Assembly (NCBI GenBank): GCA_949358305.1
Contig: CASHSZ010000119.1
Coordinates: 27,501-80,000 of the forward strand
Origin: Strigamia acuminata
Lineage: Eukaryota; Arthropoda; Chilopoda; Geophilomorpha; Linotaeniidae
Length of the DNA: 52,500 nt
Direction: 5' to 3'
Below, one piece after another: positions 1-11,504 of this stretch. The notes under the pieces were generated by a model. The model was not told the DNA's origin. It saw only the letters and a list, made by a program, of their open reading frames with translations, and did not search any database. The position numbers were made by a program, and so were the translations under genes. How positions within the stretch are numbered: the stretch's first letter is position 1; each line of letters opens with the position of its first letter.

Positions 1-1511
1 CTTCGTCCTCGTCCTCGTCCTCGGTTCGCCTCCCCTCCTCGTCTTCTCTCTCCTCTTCCTCGCGTATCCACGCCGGGGGGGTGGTCCCGAACCGATGGAC
101 ATCCAGCCAATGGTCGGCCAGCCCATCGGCGGACGGCGTCGCCGAGCAAAGAGGGCAATGTCCATCCTCGTCTTCGGCGTGCATCCGTTTCAACGTCTAG
201 AGGAGGACAACAACAACAAGAACAACGTTGACGATAAAATAAAATGAAATAAATAAATAAATAAATAAATAAAGAGAAAGGAAAAAGAGGAAGAGGATGA
301 AGAAGAAAGCGAACTAGTCGTTCAACTACGGTAGTTCGATATTCACCGAAATCAAAAGACGGGGCTGGCGCGAATACAGCCGCAGCAACCCTCGGGCGGC
401 CTCGGCCGCGTCGTCCAGGACGGCGTGCCACTTCCGCCAGTGGCGGAAAGCGTCCCGGAAGAAGCTCCCGTACTTCGTCACTTCTATAGAGAAAATTGGA
501 ATTTGAAATAAATAAATAAATAAATAAATAAACAAACAAATAAATGTTTGTTCGTTCGTCTTGTTTCTTACTGTCCGGGCGGAAAGCGCACATGGCGCAG
601 TAGTGGGCCTTATTGCCCTCCTTCTCTGGCGCCTCTTTCCCCGACGACGAGGCGCCCTTCGTCCCCCTTCTTCCACCGCCCCCCGTTCGCTCGTTCTCTT
701 CTCTCCCCCTCCGCCGTCGCCGCGTTGACGTGCTCCCCGTCGCCCCCTTCACCATCCGGAGCATCCTCGCCTCCATCGCCTCCATCTTCGCTTCCACCGC
801 CGCCCCCACCGCCGCCTTAATCCTCGCTTCCGTCACCGCGTCCGTTGTCGCGGCGGCGGCGGCGGCGGCGGCGTCGGTGCCACCGGACAGCTCGTTGGCG
901 GCGCCGGTGCCACCGGACGACTTGTCGAGCATCGTCGAGCGAGTTCCTTGTGTCTGGAAGAAGCAAAACAACTGATTAAACAGACAATCAAAAACAAACG
1001 AGCGAACAAACGGTATACGAGTATCGACAAAAATTACCGCTTTCGCCACTTTCGCGGCCTTGGTCGCGCGACCATCGGACAACTTCCGCTTTAGATTCCG
1101 AGGCCGCAGGGTGATGTGCAGCGGTGGCAACCGTTTCGGGGGCGGCGGCGGCGGCGTCGGCGTCGGCGATGACGACTGCGGCGACGAGACCGAAGCTCGC
1201 CCGGAAGACGGCAAAGGCGACTTCGGCGACGTCTGTGGCGTCGACGGCGCCGGAACTCGTTCCGGATGCGCCGGTGATGTGGCGTCTCCGGCGACGGTCT
1301 GCGGGTCCGGGGCGGGTTTGCGCGCCCGCTGGATGTCGTTCTCCGACAACCGCTCCACGGGTACGGTGACTCGCCGTAGCAGCACCTCCGACGAAAGCGG
1401 CGCCGTCGCCTCAAACGTCTCCGGCGACGATTGCGGCGAAGACGAAGACGTCGACGCGATTAAGATCGGCGATGGGAATCTCCCGGGCGTCTACCGAGAA
1501 AAGGAGAAAAA

Positions 1512-1575
<64 letters not shown>

Positions 1576-2033
1576 ATGAATAAATAAATAAATAAATAAA
1601 TAAATAAAGAAACAAACAAACAAACAAACAAACAAACAAACAAACAAATAAACAAATAAAGTAAATTAAAGTAAAGTAAAGTAAAATAAGGTAAAGTAAA
1701 GTAAACTCGTAAATGAGCGAGTGTGTGAGTACGGACGATCGAGTTGAGACAAGAGAAAATACCTCTCGCGGCCACTCCAGGCTGTTTGTTTGAGGAAAGA
1801 ACGCGGGTAAGGAAAAAAAGAAAAAAAAATATAAAAAAAAAGAAATATGCACGAAGTTGGGTGATGGAAATGCCAAAACGTTACCTTCTTCATCCTTTTC
1901 CACGCGCTCCCTCCCGCCCTCGTCTCCCTCTTCACGGCCTTCTTATCGCCTCTCTTCTCTTTCGTCTTTCTGGCGCCCTTTTTCTCTTCCGTCCCCTTCT
2001 CCGTTCTCACCTCTCCCCCCTCATCATTCGGCT

Positions 2034-2068
<35 letters not shown>

Positions 2069-4138
2069 TCCTCATCCTCCTTCTTCTCCTTCTCCGCCAT
2101 CATCCTCTCTTCCTCCTCTTCTTCCTCTTTCTTCTTCTTCTCCGCAATCACCCTCTTTTCCTCCACTTCTTCCTCCTTTTTCTTCTTCTCCGCCATCACC
2201 CTCTTTTCCTCCTCTTCTTCCTCCTTCTTCTTCTTCTCTTCCGCCCTCGCCTTCTTTTCCTCCTCTTTTCTCTTCTTCTTCTCCCTTTTCTCCTTCTTCT
2301 TCTTCTTCTCCTCCTCCTTCTCCTCCTCCTCTTTCTTCTTCTTCTCCGCCATCGCCCTCTCTTCCTCCTCTTCTTCCTCTTTCTTCTTCTTCTCCGCCAT
2401 CGCCCTCCTTTCCTTCTCTTTCGCTAACCACCCACGCATCCAATCACTCCTCTCGTCGGCTTCACTCCCGCTCAGCTCCTCGTCGGCCTCGTCATCGCTC
2501 TGCCCGTCGTCGGTGTCACTACTGTCATCCTCACTCTGCTCCCCCTCGGTCTCTTTCGCGTCTCTCTTTTTCCTACAAAAGAGGTGAAATTGTGAGACAT
2601 TGCGCGCGACCCGCAAAGAACGCGTCAAACTTACACCGGCGACGCGCCCGTGGACTCCGCGGACCGCCGCTCGCTCATCGCCCGACCCGCGGGCCGCGAC
2701 AAACCCGGTGCCAACGCATTCGATGGTTGTTGCTGTTGTCGTGGCGAATCTGGCTGGATCTGGAAAGGAGCGAAACGAGCGGCGGACTAAGAAAATAAAA
2801 TAAAACGAGCGTGGGAATGACGATTCTTTCACTCACCGGCGCCGTCGACCGCGACTTCGGACCGCGCAGCATCATCATCGCCGCCTCGAACAACCCAAGT
2901 CGTCCGGTCTGCGACCCGGCCGTTGTTGTCGCCGTCGCCTGCGACTCGAGCGACGCCTGGCTATTCAGGGGCAGCGTGGTGTCCTGCGACTCTTCGTCCT
3001 CGTCTTCGCCCGGGGACCGAGAAAGCTGCGTCACCCGCGAGAAAACGAAATAAACGGGATCGATAAAATAAAATAATTACGCGATAATTCTTTTACTCAC
3101 CGTCTCGGGTCCCGCGGGCCGTGGTCGGGGGTCGACCGTCGACGACGACGAGCCCGGCACGACCTGGAAGAAAACAAACGAACAGACAAATATAAGTAAA
3201 CGAGCGAATTAAAGAAAAAGGCGGGCGAAAGAAAAGAAAAGAAGGAGTAACTTATGAAACGAGGCGAAACGAAACAGATCCGAGTTGGTCGGATGCGCTC
3301 TAACGCTCGTTCTCGGGCGCTACTTTGACGGCGGACGGGCAAGCGTCGAGGCCTCGGCTCGATTTTTACCGGACTCGAACTTTTTTGTTCGTGCACGTTT
3401 CGACCCAAACAAACCAACAACAATTTCACTCACCGTCGATGGGGATGGCGGCGGTAGTGGCGAATACGTCGGCGATTGCAGTAGCGGCGACGGTAGTGAC
3501 GATGACAGCGACGACCGACTCGCGGACCGTCGCGTGGGCAGCGTGACCTGGAAAGAGGCGGACGAGTTAATAAGATGAAATAATAGTGGGACAAAAATAT
3601 TTTTTTTTTTTTTTTTTTTTTTTCTAAACCCACCACCCTGTCGGGTCCTGTCGGACTCGGCACGGGCGCGTTGCCGTCGTCCGGGAAGCGAGGCTGCAAC
3701 CCTTCGTCGATGGACACGACCTGGAAACGAACGAACAAATAAAAAGAAAAAGATAAATAAAAATAAAAGGAAAAATAGAAATAAAAATAAAAATAAGTGG
3801 AAAAGTAAGATATAAAGTAACGCGTGAAACAAAACGAAACAAATCGAGGCGATTCTTTCACTCGGCGCTACCTTTGGTTCCTCGGTGGTCGACTCGGACG
3901 CCGCCGACGTCGTCCGCTGCAGCCGCGGCATGTCGGGAACCACCGCCTCGTCGTCGATCGTGGCCTGTAAATAAGCGATCGAATTAATTAAATGAATGGA
4001 TGAATAGATGGTTTACGGAACGACTCTTTCACTTACGGGTTTCGCCGCTACAGCCACGGCATCCGTTTCTTCGACCTCGACCTCCGTTCCGATGTTGAGC
4101 TCGGTCTCATCGACTATTTTTTCTTCTTCTTTTTCCAT
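1..4138 (-). CDS. Large multi-exon protein with coiled coil and two C-terminal C2H2-like zinc fingers (partial, runs off the left edge)
   Basis: Model: join of exons 4138-4037, 3964-3872, 3720-3637, 3547-3434, 3163-3101, 3025-2837, 2759-2635, 2572-1885, 1490-1038, 953-572, 483-347 and 196-1. Every junction has AG/GT borders and the frame stays open for about 875 residues. The N-terminal 250 residues are acidic and Ser/Pro-rich. Exon 8 (about residues 257-486) is a Lys/Glu coiled coil with repeats like AEKKKKEEEE. Exon 9 is Pro/Ser-rich and ends in a basic, NLS-like patch. Exon 10 adds a short Glu/Ala helix. Finger 1 pairs CAMC (near residue 756) with HWRKWH across the exon 10/11 junction. Finger 2 is CPLC followed by HWLDVH in the last visible exon. 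The two-finger unit with GLLRLYSRQP between the fingers recurs in the genes at 5,644-6,143 and 8,011-8,528. A nuclear DNA- or protein-binding role is inferred from the fingers only. ATG 4138 was chosen because it opens the first in-frame exon and follows an AG. Confidence 0.7.
1511..1720. repeat. Compound AAAT / ACAA / AAGTA microsatellite in an intron
   Basis: A run of TAAA units (about 1515-1608), then CAAA units, then AAGTA-type units. It lies in the intron between exons 8 and 9 of the left-edge zinc-finger gene. Open frames read through it are artefacts of the repeat. Confidence 0.9.
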
Positions 4139-4952
4139 CTGGTGTCTACGCGGGAGAAGAAAAATTAAATAAATAAATAATTAAATAAATAAAACAAACG
4201 AACAACGTGAAAATGTGAAAATAAATTGAGTGACAAGCGACGATAAACCGGGAACGAGGGATCGAAGATGGGGCGACAGAACACGTCGCGCGAAATCCGC
4301 GAGCGGGACACCGAGCCCGCTACCCCGGCCGTTTGCGTCTCGTTATTTTATTTCATTTTATTTTTATTTATTTTTATTAATTAATTAATTAATTAATTAA
4401 TTAATTAATTGATCAGTTAGTTAATTAAAACTAATTAAAAAGAAAAAAAAGTTGAAATGAAGCTGTTCCCGCGATCAAGTTTTCTCGCCGCCATGAGCGA
4501 CGCGACCGAAACGCGACCAAACGAATTTGCACGCCGTATTGGCGTACGCTGTTCCGCGTGTACGGGTGCATACGTGTGGTCGCGATCGTGGTTAATAGAC
4601 CAATTTGTTTACTCACTCGACAATCGACAGGCAATTGATAAACGTTGTTGGTGCCAAACAATCGCGCGCTAGGGTGCACCGTGGATAAACAAACCCGTGT
4701 GACATCTGGTGACAAGTCCGCGAACAATTTCATTTCATTTCTAACCTACAAGTAGGCGGTTTAATCAAACCAACCATCGGTTTATATTTAAAAAAAAACA
4801 AAACAAACAAGAGAAAAAAATAAAATAAAATAAAATAAAATAAAATAAAATAAAAGGAGTCGGCGTCAAAGGAAACCGTGGTAGCGGCGCCAACGGGACG
4901 AATCCGATCTATCAATAAGACGGGCGACCCGGCGCTGGCCGAGGAGGCGCGC

Positions 4953-4996
<44 letters not shown>

Positions 4997-5192
4997 GCTT
5001 GTCTGTCTCGTTTCGAAGTTGACGGATATGTTGGTCGATTTCTTTTGTTTTATCATCTATTTTGTTGTTCATTCCCTCTCTTACACGGTCGCGCCGAAAC
5101 GTAACGACACCACCGCCCCTCGTTACGTCGTTCCCGGCAGCCGTCGCTCGCCCGACGCGCCCTCGCGCGCTCCCGTGTCCCCCGCACGCGCC
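4139..5192. other. Intergenic/5' region with simple repeats, no gene seen
   Basis: Upstream of the left-edge gene lie a TTAA-rich run (about 4377-4410), an AAAAT run (about 4815-4856) and a TCTG run (about 4953-4996). I see no convincing exon. The promoter of the minus-strand gene should lie here, but no clear core element can be named. Confidence 0.6.
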
Positions 5193-5507
5193 TAAACGCG
5201 GTCACGTCGCAGAAGCGCGCCGATCCAGTGCCCTGATCAAAGACGTTTTGTTTCGATTTTATCGTCGCTGCGTGAGGAGAAGACAAAGACGACGACGACG
5301 ACGACGACGAAGTTCGGAAAGAGAGTCGAGAGGCTGACGAGGAAGATGCGGGAGAAGACAAAAGTGGTCGCGTTGAAGTTGAACTTGACGAGGAAGAGGC
5401 TCGGGGGCCCGGGGACCGACCTGTACGAGTTGGGAGCGGATGAGTTGGAGACGGTGGACGACAAGGACGAGTCGTTTGTTTGTAATAATAACGATGTAAT
5501 GATGTAA
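5193..5507 (+). CDS. Possible short plus-strand exon, unknown product
   Basis: A frame opens after a stop near 5193 and closes at 5507. Its 3' half, from ATG 5346, has GC-rich third positions and reads as a mixed basic/acidic peptide of about 53 residues. The 5' half includes a run of ACG codons from a CGA repeat. No splice partner, domain or paralogue was found. It may be the last exon of a gene whose start is not recognisable, or chance. Confidence 0.25.
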
Positions 5508-5643
5508 TAATAATAATAATAACAACAAAAACAACAACAACAACAATTACAATGGTTAATGTGGATTTATTTATTTTTTTTTTATTTTATTTTATTTATT
5601 TTTTTTTTTTATATATTTGAGACAATACAATAAAAGAAAAAGA

Positions 5644-6143
5644 TCAAATTAACGAAATCCTGTGCGCCTCCGTCCAATGGCCAATCAGGTTGTCTGGAGA
5701 GGGTGTCTCCGCACAAAACGGACAGCGTCTGCCGCGTTGGTGCACCTGCCCCAATATCTAAAAGAGGGGGGGGAAGGGAGGAAGAAACGAATTAGTTGGT
5801 TGGTTAACTAGACGAAGGAGTTAAATGCTCACCAACGCTAGATGAGCGGGCTCGCGCGAATACATTCGTAGCAATCCCCGGATGGCCTCGTCCGCACCTT
5901 CACGGATGTCGTGTCGCTGTCGCCAGTGGCGGAAGATGTCCATGTAAAAGTAGCCGTCCGGGTCTGAAATAAATAAGAAAAATAAAAATAAAATAAAATA
6001 AAAGAAAATGAAAAAATAAAAAGAAAATGGACGACTAATAAGTAGATAAATAGATGTTTCTCACCGTTTGGGTGCTCGCCGCACAAAACGCAGTAATACG
6101 ACCTACCGCCCTCTTCTCTGTGTGGTGCTGGTGCTCCGTTCAT
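5644..6143 (-). CDS. Small paired C2H2-like zinc-finger protein, copy 2
   Basis: Three exons: 6143-6065, 5963-5833 and 5757-5644. Junctions are in phase (1, then 0) with good GT/AG borders, giving about 107 residues. Finger 1 is CVLC in exon 1 completed by HWRQRH in exon 2. A helix-like segment GLLRMYSREP follows. Finger 2 is CPFC, 12 residues, then HWTEAH in exon 3. Each finger is C-x2-C ... H-x4-H, and both histidine pairs are followed or interrupted by Trp. Intron positions match those of the final exons of the left-edge gene and of the copy at 8,011-8,528, so all three come from one duplicated ancestor. Function is unknown. The small size suggests a stand-alone double-finger protein or a truncated duplicate that kept an open frame. 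Confidence 0.65.
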
Positions 6144-6237
6144 CTTTCTTTCTTCCGTGTGGGAGACGAATAAAGAATTAATTAATTAATTGAAAATAAA
6201 TTGGAAAGGGAGATCACACAAAGCATCAAACTTACTC

Positions 6238-6292
<55 letters not shown>

Positions 6293-6310
6293 AACGAAGA
6301 CGATGTGGCG
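6144..6310. repeat. TTAC microsatellite and upstream region of copy 2
   Basis: About 15 TTAC units run from about 6232 to 6292, just upstream of the copy 2 start. No promoter element is recognised. Confidence 0.85.
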
Positions 6311-6530
6311 ACGGGGACCGGGCGGATGATGAAACGCGCACTTGATCCACGTTGTCGTGACACTTGATGTCGAGACCGCAAACCATTTCGTCTGGACTAC
6401 GGAGCGCCCGGAGATGCGCTGTACCGCGCTCGGTACAACGAGGAATTGTACGCGGGCGCGTGTGTGCAAAACATGCGGTCGATTAGCGACGTTCCCTCCG
6501 ATATGCACTCGCCGAGTGAACGGGGTCGGC

Positions 6531-7820
6531 ATCCCACGCCGAGAGAACCGTGCCGGAGAAAGAAAGTTGGAGTCGAAGCCAGCAAACGAGACTACCGGGA
6601 AACATCACGACCATCGTTGCGAACAACGTTGGCACGACAAAGACTTTAAAAAGACAGGCACGCTCGGGCACCCGGTGGAAGGCGAATCCTCTCGATGGCG
6701 CGTCCCATGCCGAGGGAACCGTGCCGGAGAAAGAAAGTTGGAGTCGAAGCCAGGCGGCCGAATTCCGCCACCCGGAAGTGCGTTCGTGTCCAGTTGATCG
6801 GGGACGGAAAGAAGATCGTGGCTTGCGCGCCCAGAGACGGATGTTTGTTTGAATTTTAACGAGATGGAAAACGACGGAGTTTTGGTTGCCGGATTCGGTC
6901 GTAGCGGGGCACGCCGTTGGTGATGTTCCCGGCGCGCGATTCAAAGTGGTCAAAGTCGCTAATGTTTCGTTGTTGGCTTTGTACGGGGAGAAAAAGGAAA
7001 GACCGAGGTCTTAAAATGTGTTTGTTTTTTTTTTTTGTTTGTTTGCTTGTTTAGTGGCAAATTTGAATTCGATCGAGTTTCAAAAATAAATCGATCGAAA
7101 CGTTAAAAACGAGACTTTAACGTAGAATTTCTCATTCGTTTTAATGGCGGCAACGACTTTTTGATCGGACGACACTATCGTTTATTACAAACAAACAACG
7201 GGGTGGCGAGTAAACCGAGTGACTTCGGGCGCCGCGTTAGCATCCAAGAAACAATTAGCTCACCCGCGTGTTCGTCATCTTTGCTCGCCGCCGAGAGGAT
7301 TTGCCTTCCATCGGGTGCCCGAGCGTGTCTGTCTTTTTCGAAGTCTTCGTCGCGCCAAACGTTGTTCGCGACGATGATCACGATGTTTCCTCGCAGTTCG
7401 CCGACCTCGCGGTTTACCCGCTTCGCTCGTTGGATACGGAAGGTCGATCGGTTTATTTTTGAATTTTGGTCGCCGAGTTCGAATTTGCCGCCGAATTTGT
7501 TCGCGCGGTCTCTCGCCGTAATATGTTTTGTTTCTTTTTTTTTTTCTTTCTTGATTTTCTGTTTAATTTTTATTTATTTATTTATTTATTTATTTTTTTA
7601 TTTATTAATTAATTAATTTATTTTTTTTTTTTACGAACCAAAAAAAAAAAAAACACATTTTAAGACCTCGGTCTTTCCTTTTTCTCCCCGTACAAAGCCA
7701 ACAACGAAACATTTGCGACTTTGGCCACTTTGAATCGCGCGCCGGGAACATCACCAATGGCGTGCCCCGCTACAACCGAATCCGGCAACCAAAACTCCGT
7801 CGTCCGCCTCGTTAAATAAC
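6531..7820. repeat. Inverted and duplicated repeat block between two zinc-finger copies
   Basis: Two direct near-copies of a ~45-bp stretch lie at about 6531 and 6701, sharing CGTGCCGGAGAAAGAAAGTT. A ~165-bp segment at about 6855-7030 is repeated in inverted orientation at about 7640-7820, and a ~125-bp segment at about 6595-6720 is inverted at about 7270-7400. Open frames are short and discontinuous. The arms are too diverged to call a recent transposon. It may be a decayed foldback element or a rearranged gene remnant. Confidence 0.6.
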
Positions 7821-8010
7821 AACTACGATTAATGTGGATTTTTTTTTATTTTTATTTTTATTTTTATTCTTATTTTTTTTATTTTTAATTAATTAAAACA
7901 AATAAAAAGAAATGAAGAAGAAGTCATACAATACAAAAAAAAACAAAAAAACAAAAAAACAAAAAAAGGTCAAATAAAATCGAATGCACGGTCCACCGAT
8001 GCTGTCTCCG

Positions 8011-8528
8011 TCATCCCTGGTGGGCGGTCGGTGCTTGAAATCTATGCGCTTCCACCCAATGGGTAGAGAGATCCTCGAAAAAGGGTGTTTCCGCGCAAAA
8101 CGGACAGCGTCCGTCGTTGTGTCGGTACACCCGTCTCAGTGCCTTGAAAAAAAAATAAAAAATAAAAAAAAATAAATTAGTTGACTAGTTAACTCGGCGA
8201 AGAAACTAAAAGCTCACCAATGCCAAACGAACGGGGTCGCGCGAATGGATTCGTAGCAGCCCTCGGGTGGAATCGTCCGCATCTCCGCCGATGTTATGGT
8301 ACCGTCGCCAGTGACGAAAGGCATCTTTACAGAAAACACCGTTCGGTTCTGAAACGAGAAAAAATTAAAATCAAATAAAATATACATAATTAAAAAATAA
8401 ATAAATAAATAAATTGAACAACTGATAAGTAAATAAATGGATGTTTGTTTCTTACTGTCGGGGTATTTACCGCAGCACAAAGCGCAGTAATGTGACTTGT
8501 CGCCCTCTGCATGCTGCGCTCCTTCCAT
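8011..8528 (-). CDS. Small paired C2H2-like zinc-finger protein, copy 3
   Basis: Three exons: 8528-8456, 8348-8218 and 8142-8011, phases 1 and 0, about 111 residues. The middle exon is 131 nt, exactly the length in copy 2. Finger 1 is CALC (an extra Cys follows) completed by HWRRYH in exon 2. Then comes GLLRIHSRDP. Finger 2 is CPFC with HWVEAH in exon 3. The sequence differs from copy 2 at many positions but the frame, introns and metal ligands are kept, which argues for selection rather than a pseudogene. The acceptor of exon 3 is AAG rather than the usual CAG/TAG. Role unknown; probably nuclear nucleic-acid binding. Confidence 0.65.
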
Positions 8529-8829
8529 CTTTCTTCTGTGTGGGAGACGAGTAGAGAATTGAAAATAAATTGGAGAGAGAAACCACACAAAACACCAAAC
8601 TTACCAACGGAGACGAAGTGCCGATGAAAACCGGGAGGAAAATGAAACACTCGCGCGATATACGCTGTCGGACCAACGTGCGCGTTTGTCGTGACATCTG
8701 GTGTCGAGCTCGCAAACCATTTCGTGGCCGCGCGAGTCGAGGCCGTCGACTTCGAGTGGTAGCCGAGACCGTAAATGAATTCGCTTTTACCGCGACGAAT
8801 CTCGCGCGACCGCGACTCCGCAAAAATAC
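8529..8829. other. Upstream region of copy 3, no gene seen
   Basis: About 300 bp of GC-rich sequence between the zinc-finger copy and the start of the minisatellite. No exon or recognisable regulatory element is seen. Confidence 0.5.
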
Positions 8830-9295
8830 CGTATATGGCCCGTAACGGCCCGCCGACGGTCCCGTAACGGTCCCGTCACGACCCCGTCAACGGCTTGTAC
8901 GGGCCGTGATGGGGTCGTGACGGGACCGTCGGCGGCCCGTTAACGGACCGTGCGGGCCGTTACGGGATCGTGACGGTCCCGTCACGATCCCGTCAACGGC
9001 TTGTACGGGCCGTTACGAGATCGTGACGGTCCCGTTGGCGGCTCGTTAACGGCCCGTACAAGCCGTTGACGGGATCGTGACGGTCCCGTCACGATCCCGT
9101 AACGGCTCGCACGGGCCGTTAACGGGCCGCCGACGGTCCCGTGACGGTCCCGTAACGGCCTTCGTTCCCGGACTTCGGCTCGCCGACGGCCCGTACGACC
9201 TCATGCGGGCCGTTAACGGCCCGTTAACGGGCCGCCGACGGTCCCGTCACGATCCCGTAACGGCCCGTCATGATCCCGTAACGGGCTGAAAACGG
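8830..9295. repeat. GC-rich GTTAAC minisatellite, block 1
   Basis: Irregular tandem units of about 30-60 bp built from GGGCCGTTAACGGGCC, CGCCGACGGTCCCG and CACGATCCCGTAACGG. Orientation switches inside the block. It has no ~95-bp core, unlike the blocks further right. Confidence 0.9.
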
Positions 9296-9690
9296 GAAAA
9301 CTGAGGGAGTCGGGTGCGAGACCACGTGACCCGGAGTGTGGTTTTTGGGGGCGAGGGCCGTCCTCCGACCGCGCCGTGACGCGCCCCGAGTCGGATCAAG
9401 AGTCACGGCGCGTCGCGGCGCTTTCGGAGCACGCGACCCGATCCCCCCCCTCCCTCCCGTCACAAAAACCACGTTTTAGCGAAACCCTTGACCGGTCACA
9501 AAACCCACCGAACACCGAAAAGCAACGAACAAAACGCGCTCGGTCGCACGAACTACTCGGCCAAAACAACATCCGCAAATTCCGCATCGCAGTCGCGATC
9601 AACGAAACAACGTATAGGCCGCCGTAATGTTAAAAAGCGGGACCCTTTCGCCCCCGACAAAATCCGCACACATACCCCAAGGTTAAACGA
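9296..9690 (+). mobile_element. Repeat block B, copy 1, ending at TTAA
   Basis: Starts where the minisatellite gives way to CGGGAAAACTGAGGGAGTCG and ends ...CCCCAAGG just before TTAA (about 9686). The last ~200 bp are nearly identical to the ends of the blocks at 18,866-19,690 and 30,126-31,084. The sequence after TTAA differs in all three, so CCCCAAGG/TTAA is a real element boundary. Read inward, the terminus is CCTTGGGG, compatible with the CCY-type ends and TTAA targets of piggyBac-superfamily elements. No partner inverted end was found. Confidence 0.6.
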
Positions 9691-9731
9691 GCGTTTCATT
9701 CGCCCATTTATCCGTCGGTCTCTTCTAGGCC

Positions 9732-9899
9732 ATGGCGGACGGTTTTCCCAAAACTGACGCGGACGCGCGTGTGTGGGTCGCCACGACAACATCGCCCTCT
9801 TCCTTCTCGCTTCGACGGACGACTGTGTGTGTTCGCTCAATCCGCGACGTCTTCACGACCGAACACGTGTCAATTTTGGACAGCCGACTGGCCGATTAA
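9732..9899 (+). pseudogene. Internally deleted copy of the piggyBac-type transposase gene
   Basis: The first ~65 nt match the start of the transposase gene at 45,702, both reading DGFPKTDA then ARVWVA. The last ~60 nt match the sequence just after that gene's stop (about 48,115-48,175). About 2.3 kb in between, including all catalytic exons, is missing. The leftover forms a 55-codon open frame, probably without function. It lies upstream of, and convergent with, the coiled-coil gene at 10,168-11,504, as in the complete copy. Confidence 0.7.
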
Positions 9900-9961
9900 T
9901 TCTGTTTCGTTTTATTTTATTATATTTTATTGTATTTTATTTCATTTTTCCATTTTTATTA

Positions 9962-10011
<50 letters not shown>

Positions 10012-10167
10012 TAACAACAACAAAAACAAAGGCGATGACGACGTATTGTCGGTGCCAACGAGGAAAAAAAAAAAAAAAAACAAAAAAAAAAAAGAAGAAG
10101 AATTGAAAACAAATGAAACAGGGATAAATAAAAACGAACGAATTAACTAATTAATTAATCGATCAAT
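9900..10167. repeat. TTA microsatellite and 3' flank shared with 48,175-48,440
   Basis: A TTA run (about 9957-10008) is followed by GATGACGACGTATTGTCG, which also occurs near 48,307. It is the conserved spacer between the convergent transposase and coiled-coil genes. Confidence 0.75.
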
Positions 10168-11258
10168 TTATTGGTCCACCGGTCGATCGGTCGCGTCGGG
10201 GCGCGTTGGAGCGATGGCCCGGTGCTCGCGGTACCCACTCGTCGTGGCCGTGGCCGCGTCCATCGCCTCGTCCGACTCGGATCGCTCTCGGGTTTCGGTC
10301 GGTCCTTCGGCAACGACAATGGTGGCTGGCGGTTGGTCGTCGGGCTCTCGGGTCGGCGAGTGACTCAACTGGGGACAAGTAAAGTAAAGTAAAGTAAAGT
10401 AAAGTAAAGTAAAATAAAACAAAGTAAATGGAAAATAAATTGGCCGGGGTGGGACGGTGTCTAATCGAAATCGAGTTTGACCCCGTGCGCCGTGAAATGG
10501 GAAGGGGGGAAAGAGAGAGAGACAGAGACAGACAGACACTCACGTGTTCTTGTCTCGGGCGCTTCTCGAGATCCAACGCCTTTTTTTTTAAGTCCTCCAC
10601 CTCCACGTCATGAGCCGACTCCGACTCCGGCTCCGACTCGAGTGGTCGTCGTTGTTGTTGCTGCCACTGCTGCCACTGCTGCTCTCGCTCCCGCTCCCAC
10701 TGCTGCTCCGACTGCTCCAGCTCCAATCGCTCCCGCTCCAATCCCTCCCACTCTCGCTGCTCCCGCTCTCGTTGCTCCCGCTCCTGTCGACGCCACGCCC
10801 GCCGATAGACCGCGCTTTCTCGGTCCAACTGTTCGAGACGCAAATGGATTTGGCGCTGGTGGGACACCTCTTGTAGTCTCAACCGCTCATCAAGTTCTCT
10901 CTTCTTCGCCTCCAACCGTCTTCGCATCTCTCGCTTGAACCTCTCCAACTCGTCGTCCGTGGTTCGACGCAGTTGTCGTTGCTCCTCTCCCAGCTGGTTT
11001 CCCAGCGCCCACAGGAGCCGCGCGGTCGACGGCGGCTCTTCCTCCCCCTCCTCTCCTTCCTTCTTTTCGAACGGCAGCTCGAATTCGACCGCCCCAGTCT
11101 AGAGAGAACGAAGGAACGAACGAATGAACAAAAATATTGCGCCGGGTAACGCGGGGCAACGCGAAAATTTTTACTCACTTCGACCTCGAGTTTGACTCCT
11201 CGTTTAACGTCGCGCAACATGGCGGCGTCGATCTCGGTTAGGTCTTCGTCGTCGTTGT

Positions 11259-11336
<78 letters not shown>

Positions 11337-11504
11337 CAACGACAGCGCCATTGCCGTCTTCTTCGTCGTCGTCGGTGATGTCAACCTGAAAGCAAAATTT
11401 TAAGCGGGGCGACGTGACACGTCGAAGAAAATAAACGCGCTCACCGTGACGACGGGAATGGGCGGCCATCTCGGATCCTCGTTTCGTTCGCGGTTCGGTT
11501 CCAT
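10168..11504 (-). CDS. Coiled-coil protein of unknown function, copy 1 (poly-Ala variant)
   Basis: Four exons: 11504-11445, 11385-11179, 11098-10544 and 10368-10168, all phase 0, about 340 residues. Exon 1 encodes MEPN...RWPPIPVVT. Exon 2 is acidic with an uninterrupted alanine run encoded by GCC repeats (about 11,264-11,330). Exon 3 is a long Arg/Glu/Gln coiled coil starting near the motif [20 protein letters not shown]. Exon 4 is hydrophilic with SPTREPDDQPP and TETRER. The paralogue at 48,443-50,017 shares every exon border and the exon 1, 3 and 4 motifs, but has poly-Asp in exon 2 and a longer exon 3 (320 against 185 codons). The ATG directly follows a TTTTTCAG splice acceptor, so a non-coding leader exon or a trans-spliced leader is likely. 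No known domain recognised. Confidence 0.7.

Noticed and set aside
1761-1781. A 19-nt micro-exon in the left-edge gene
   Set aside because: It has AG/GT borders but would shift the frame into an early stop in exon 9; direct joining of exons 8 and 9 keeps the frame.
1744-2798. Long plus-strand Ser/Pro and Leu-rich frames opposite the coiled-coil exon
   Set aside because: They are antisense shadows of the Lys/Glu-rich minus-strand exon, whose splice sites and phase fit the gene model.
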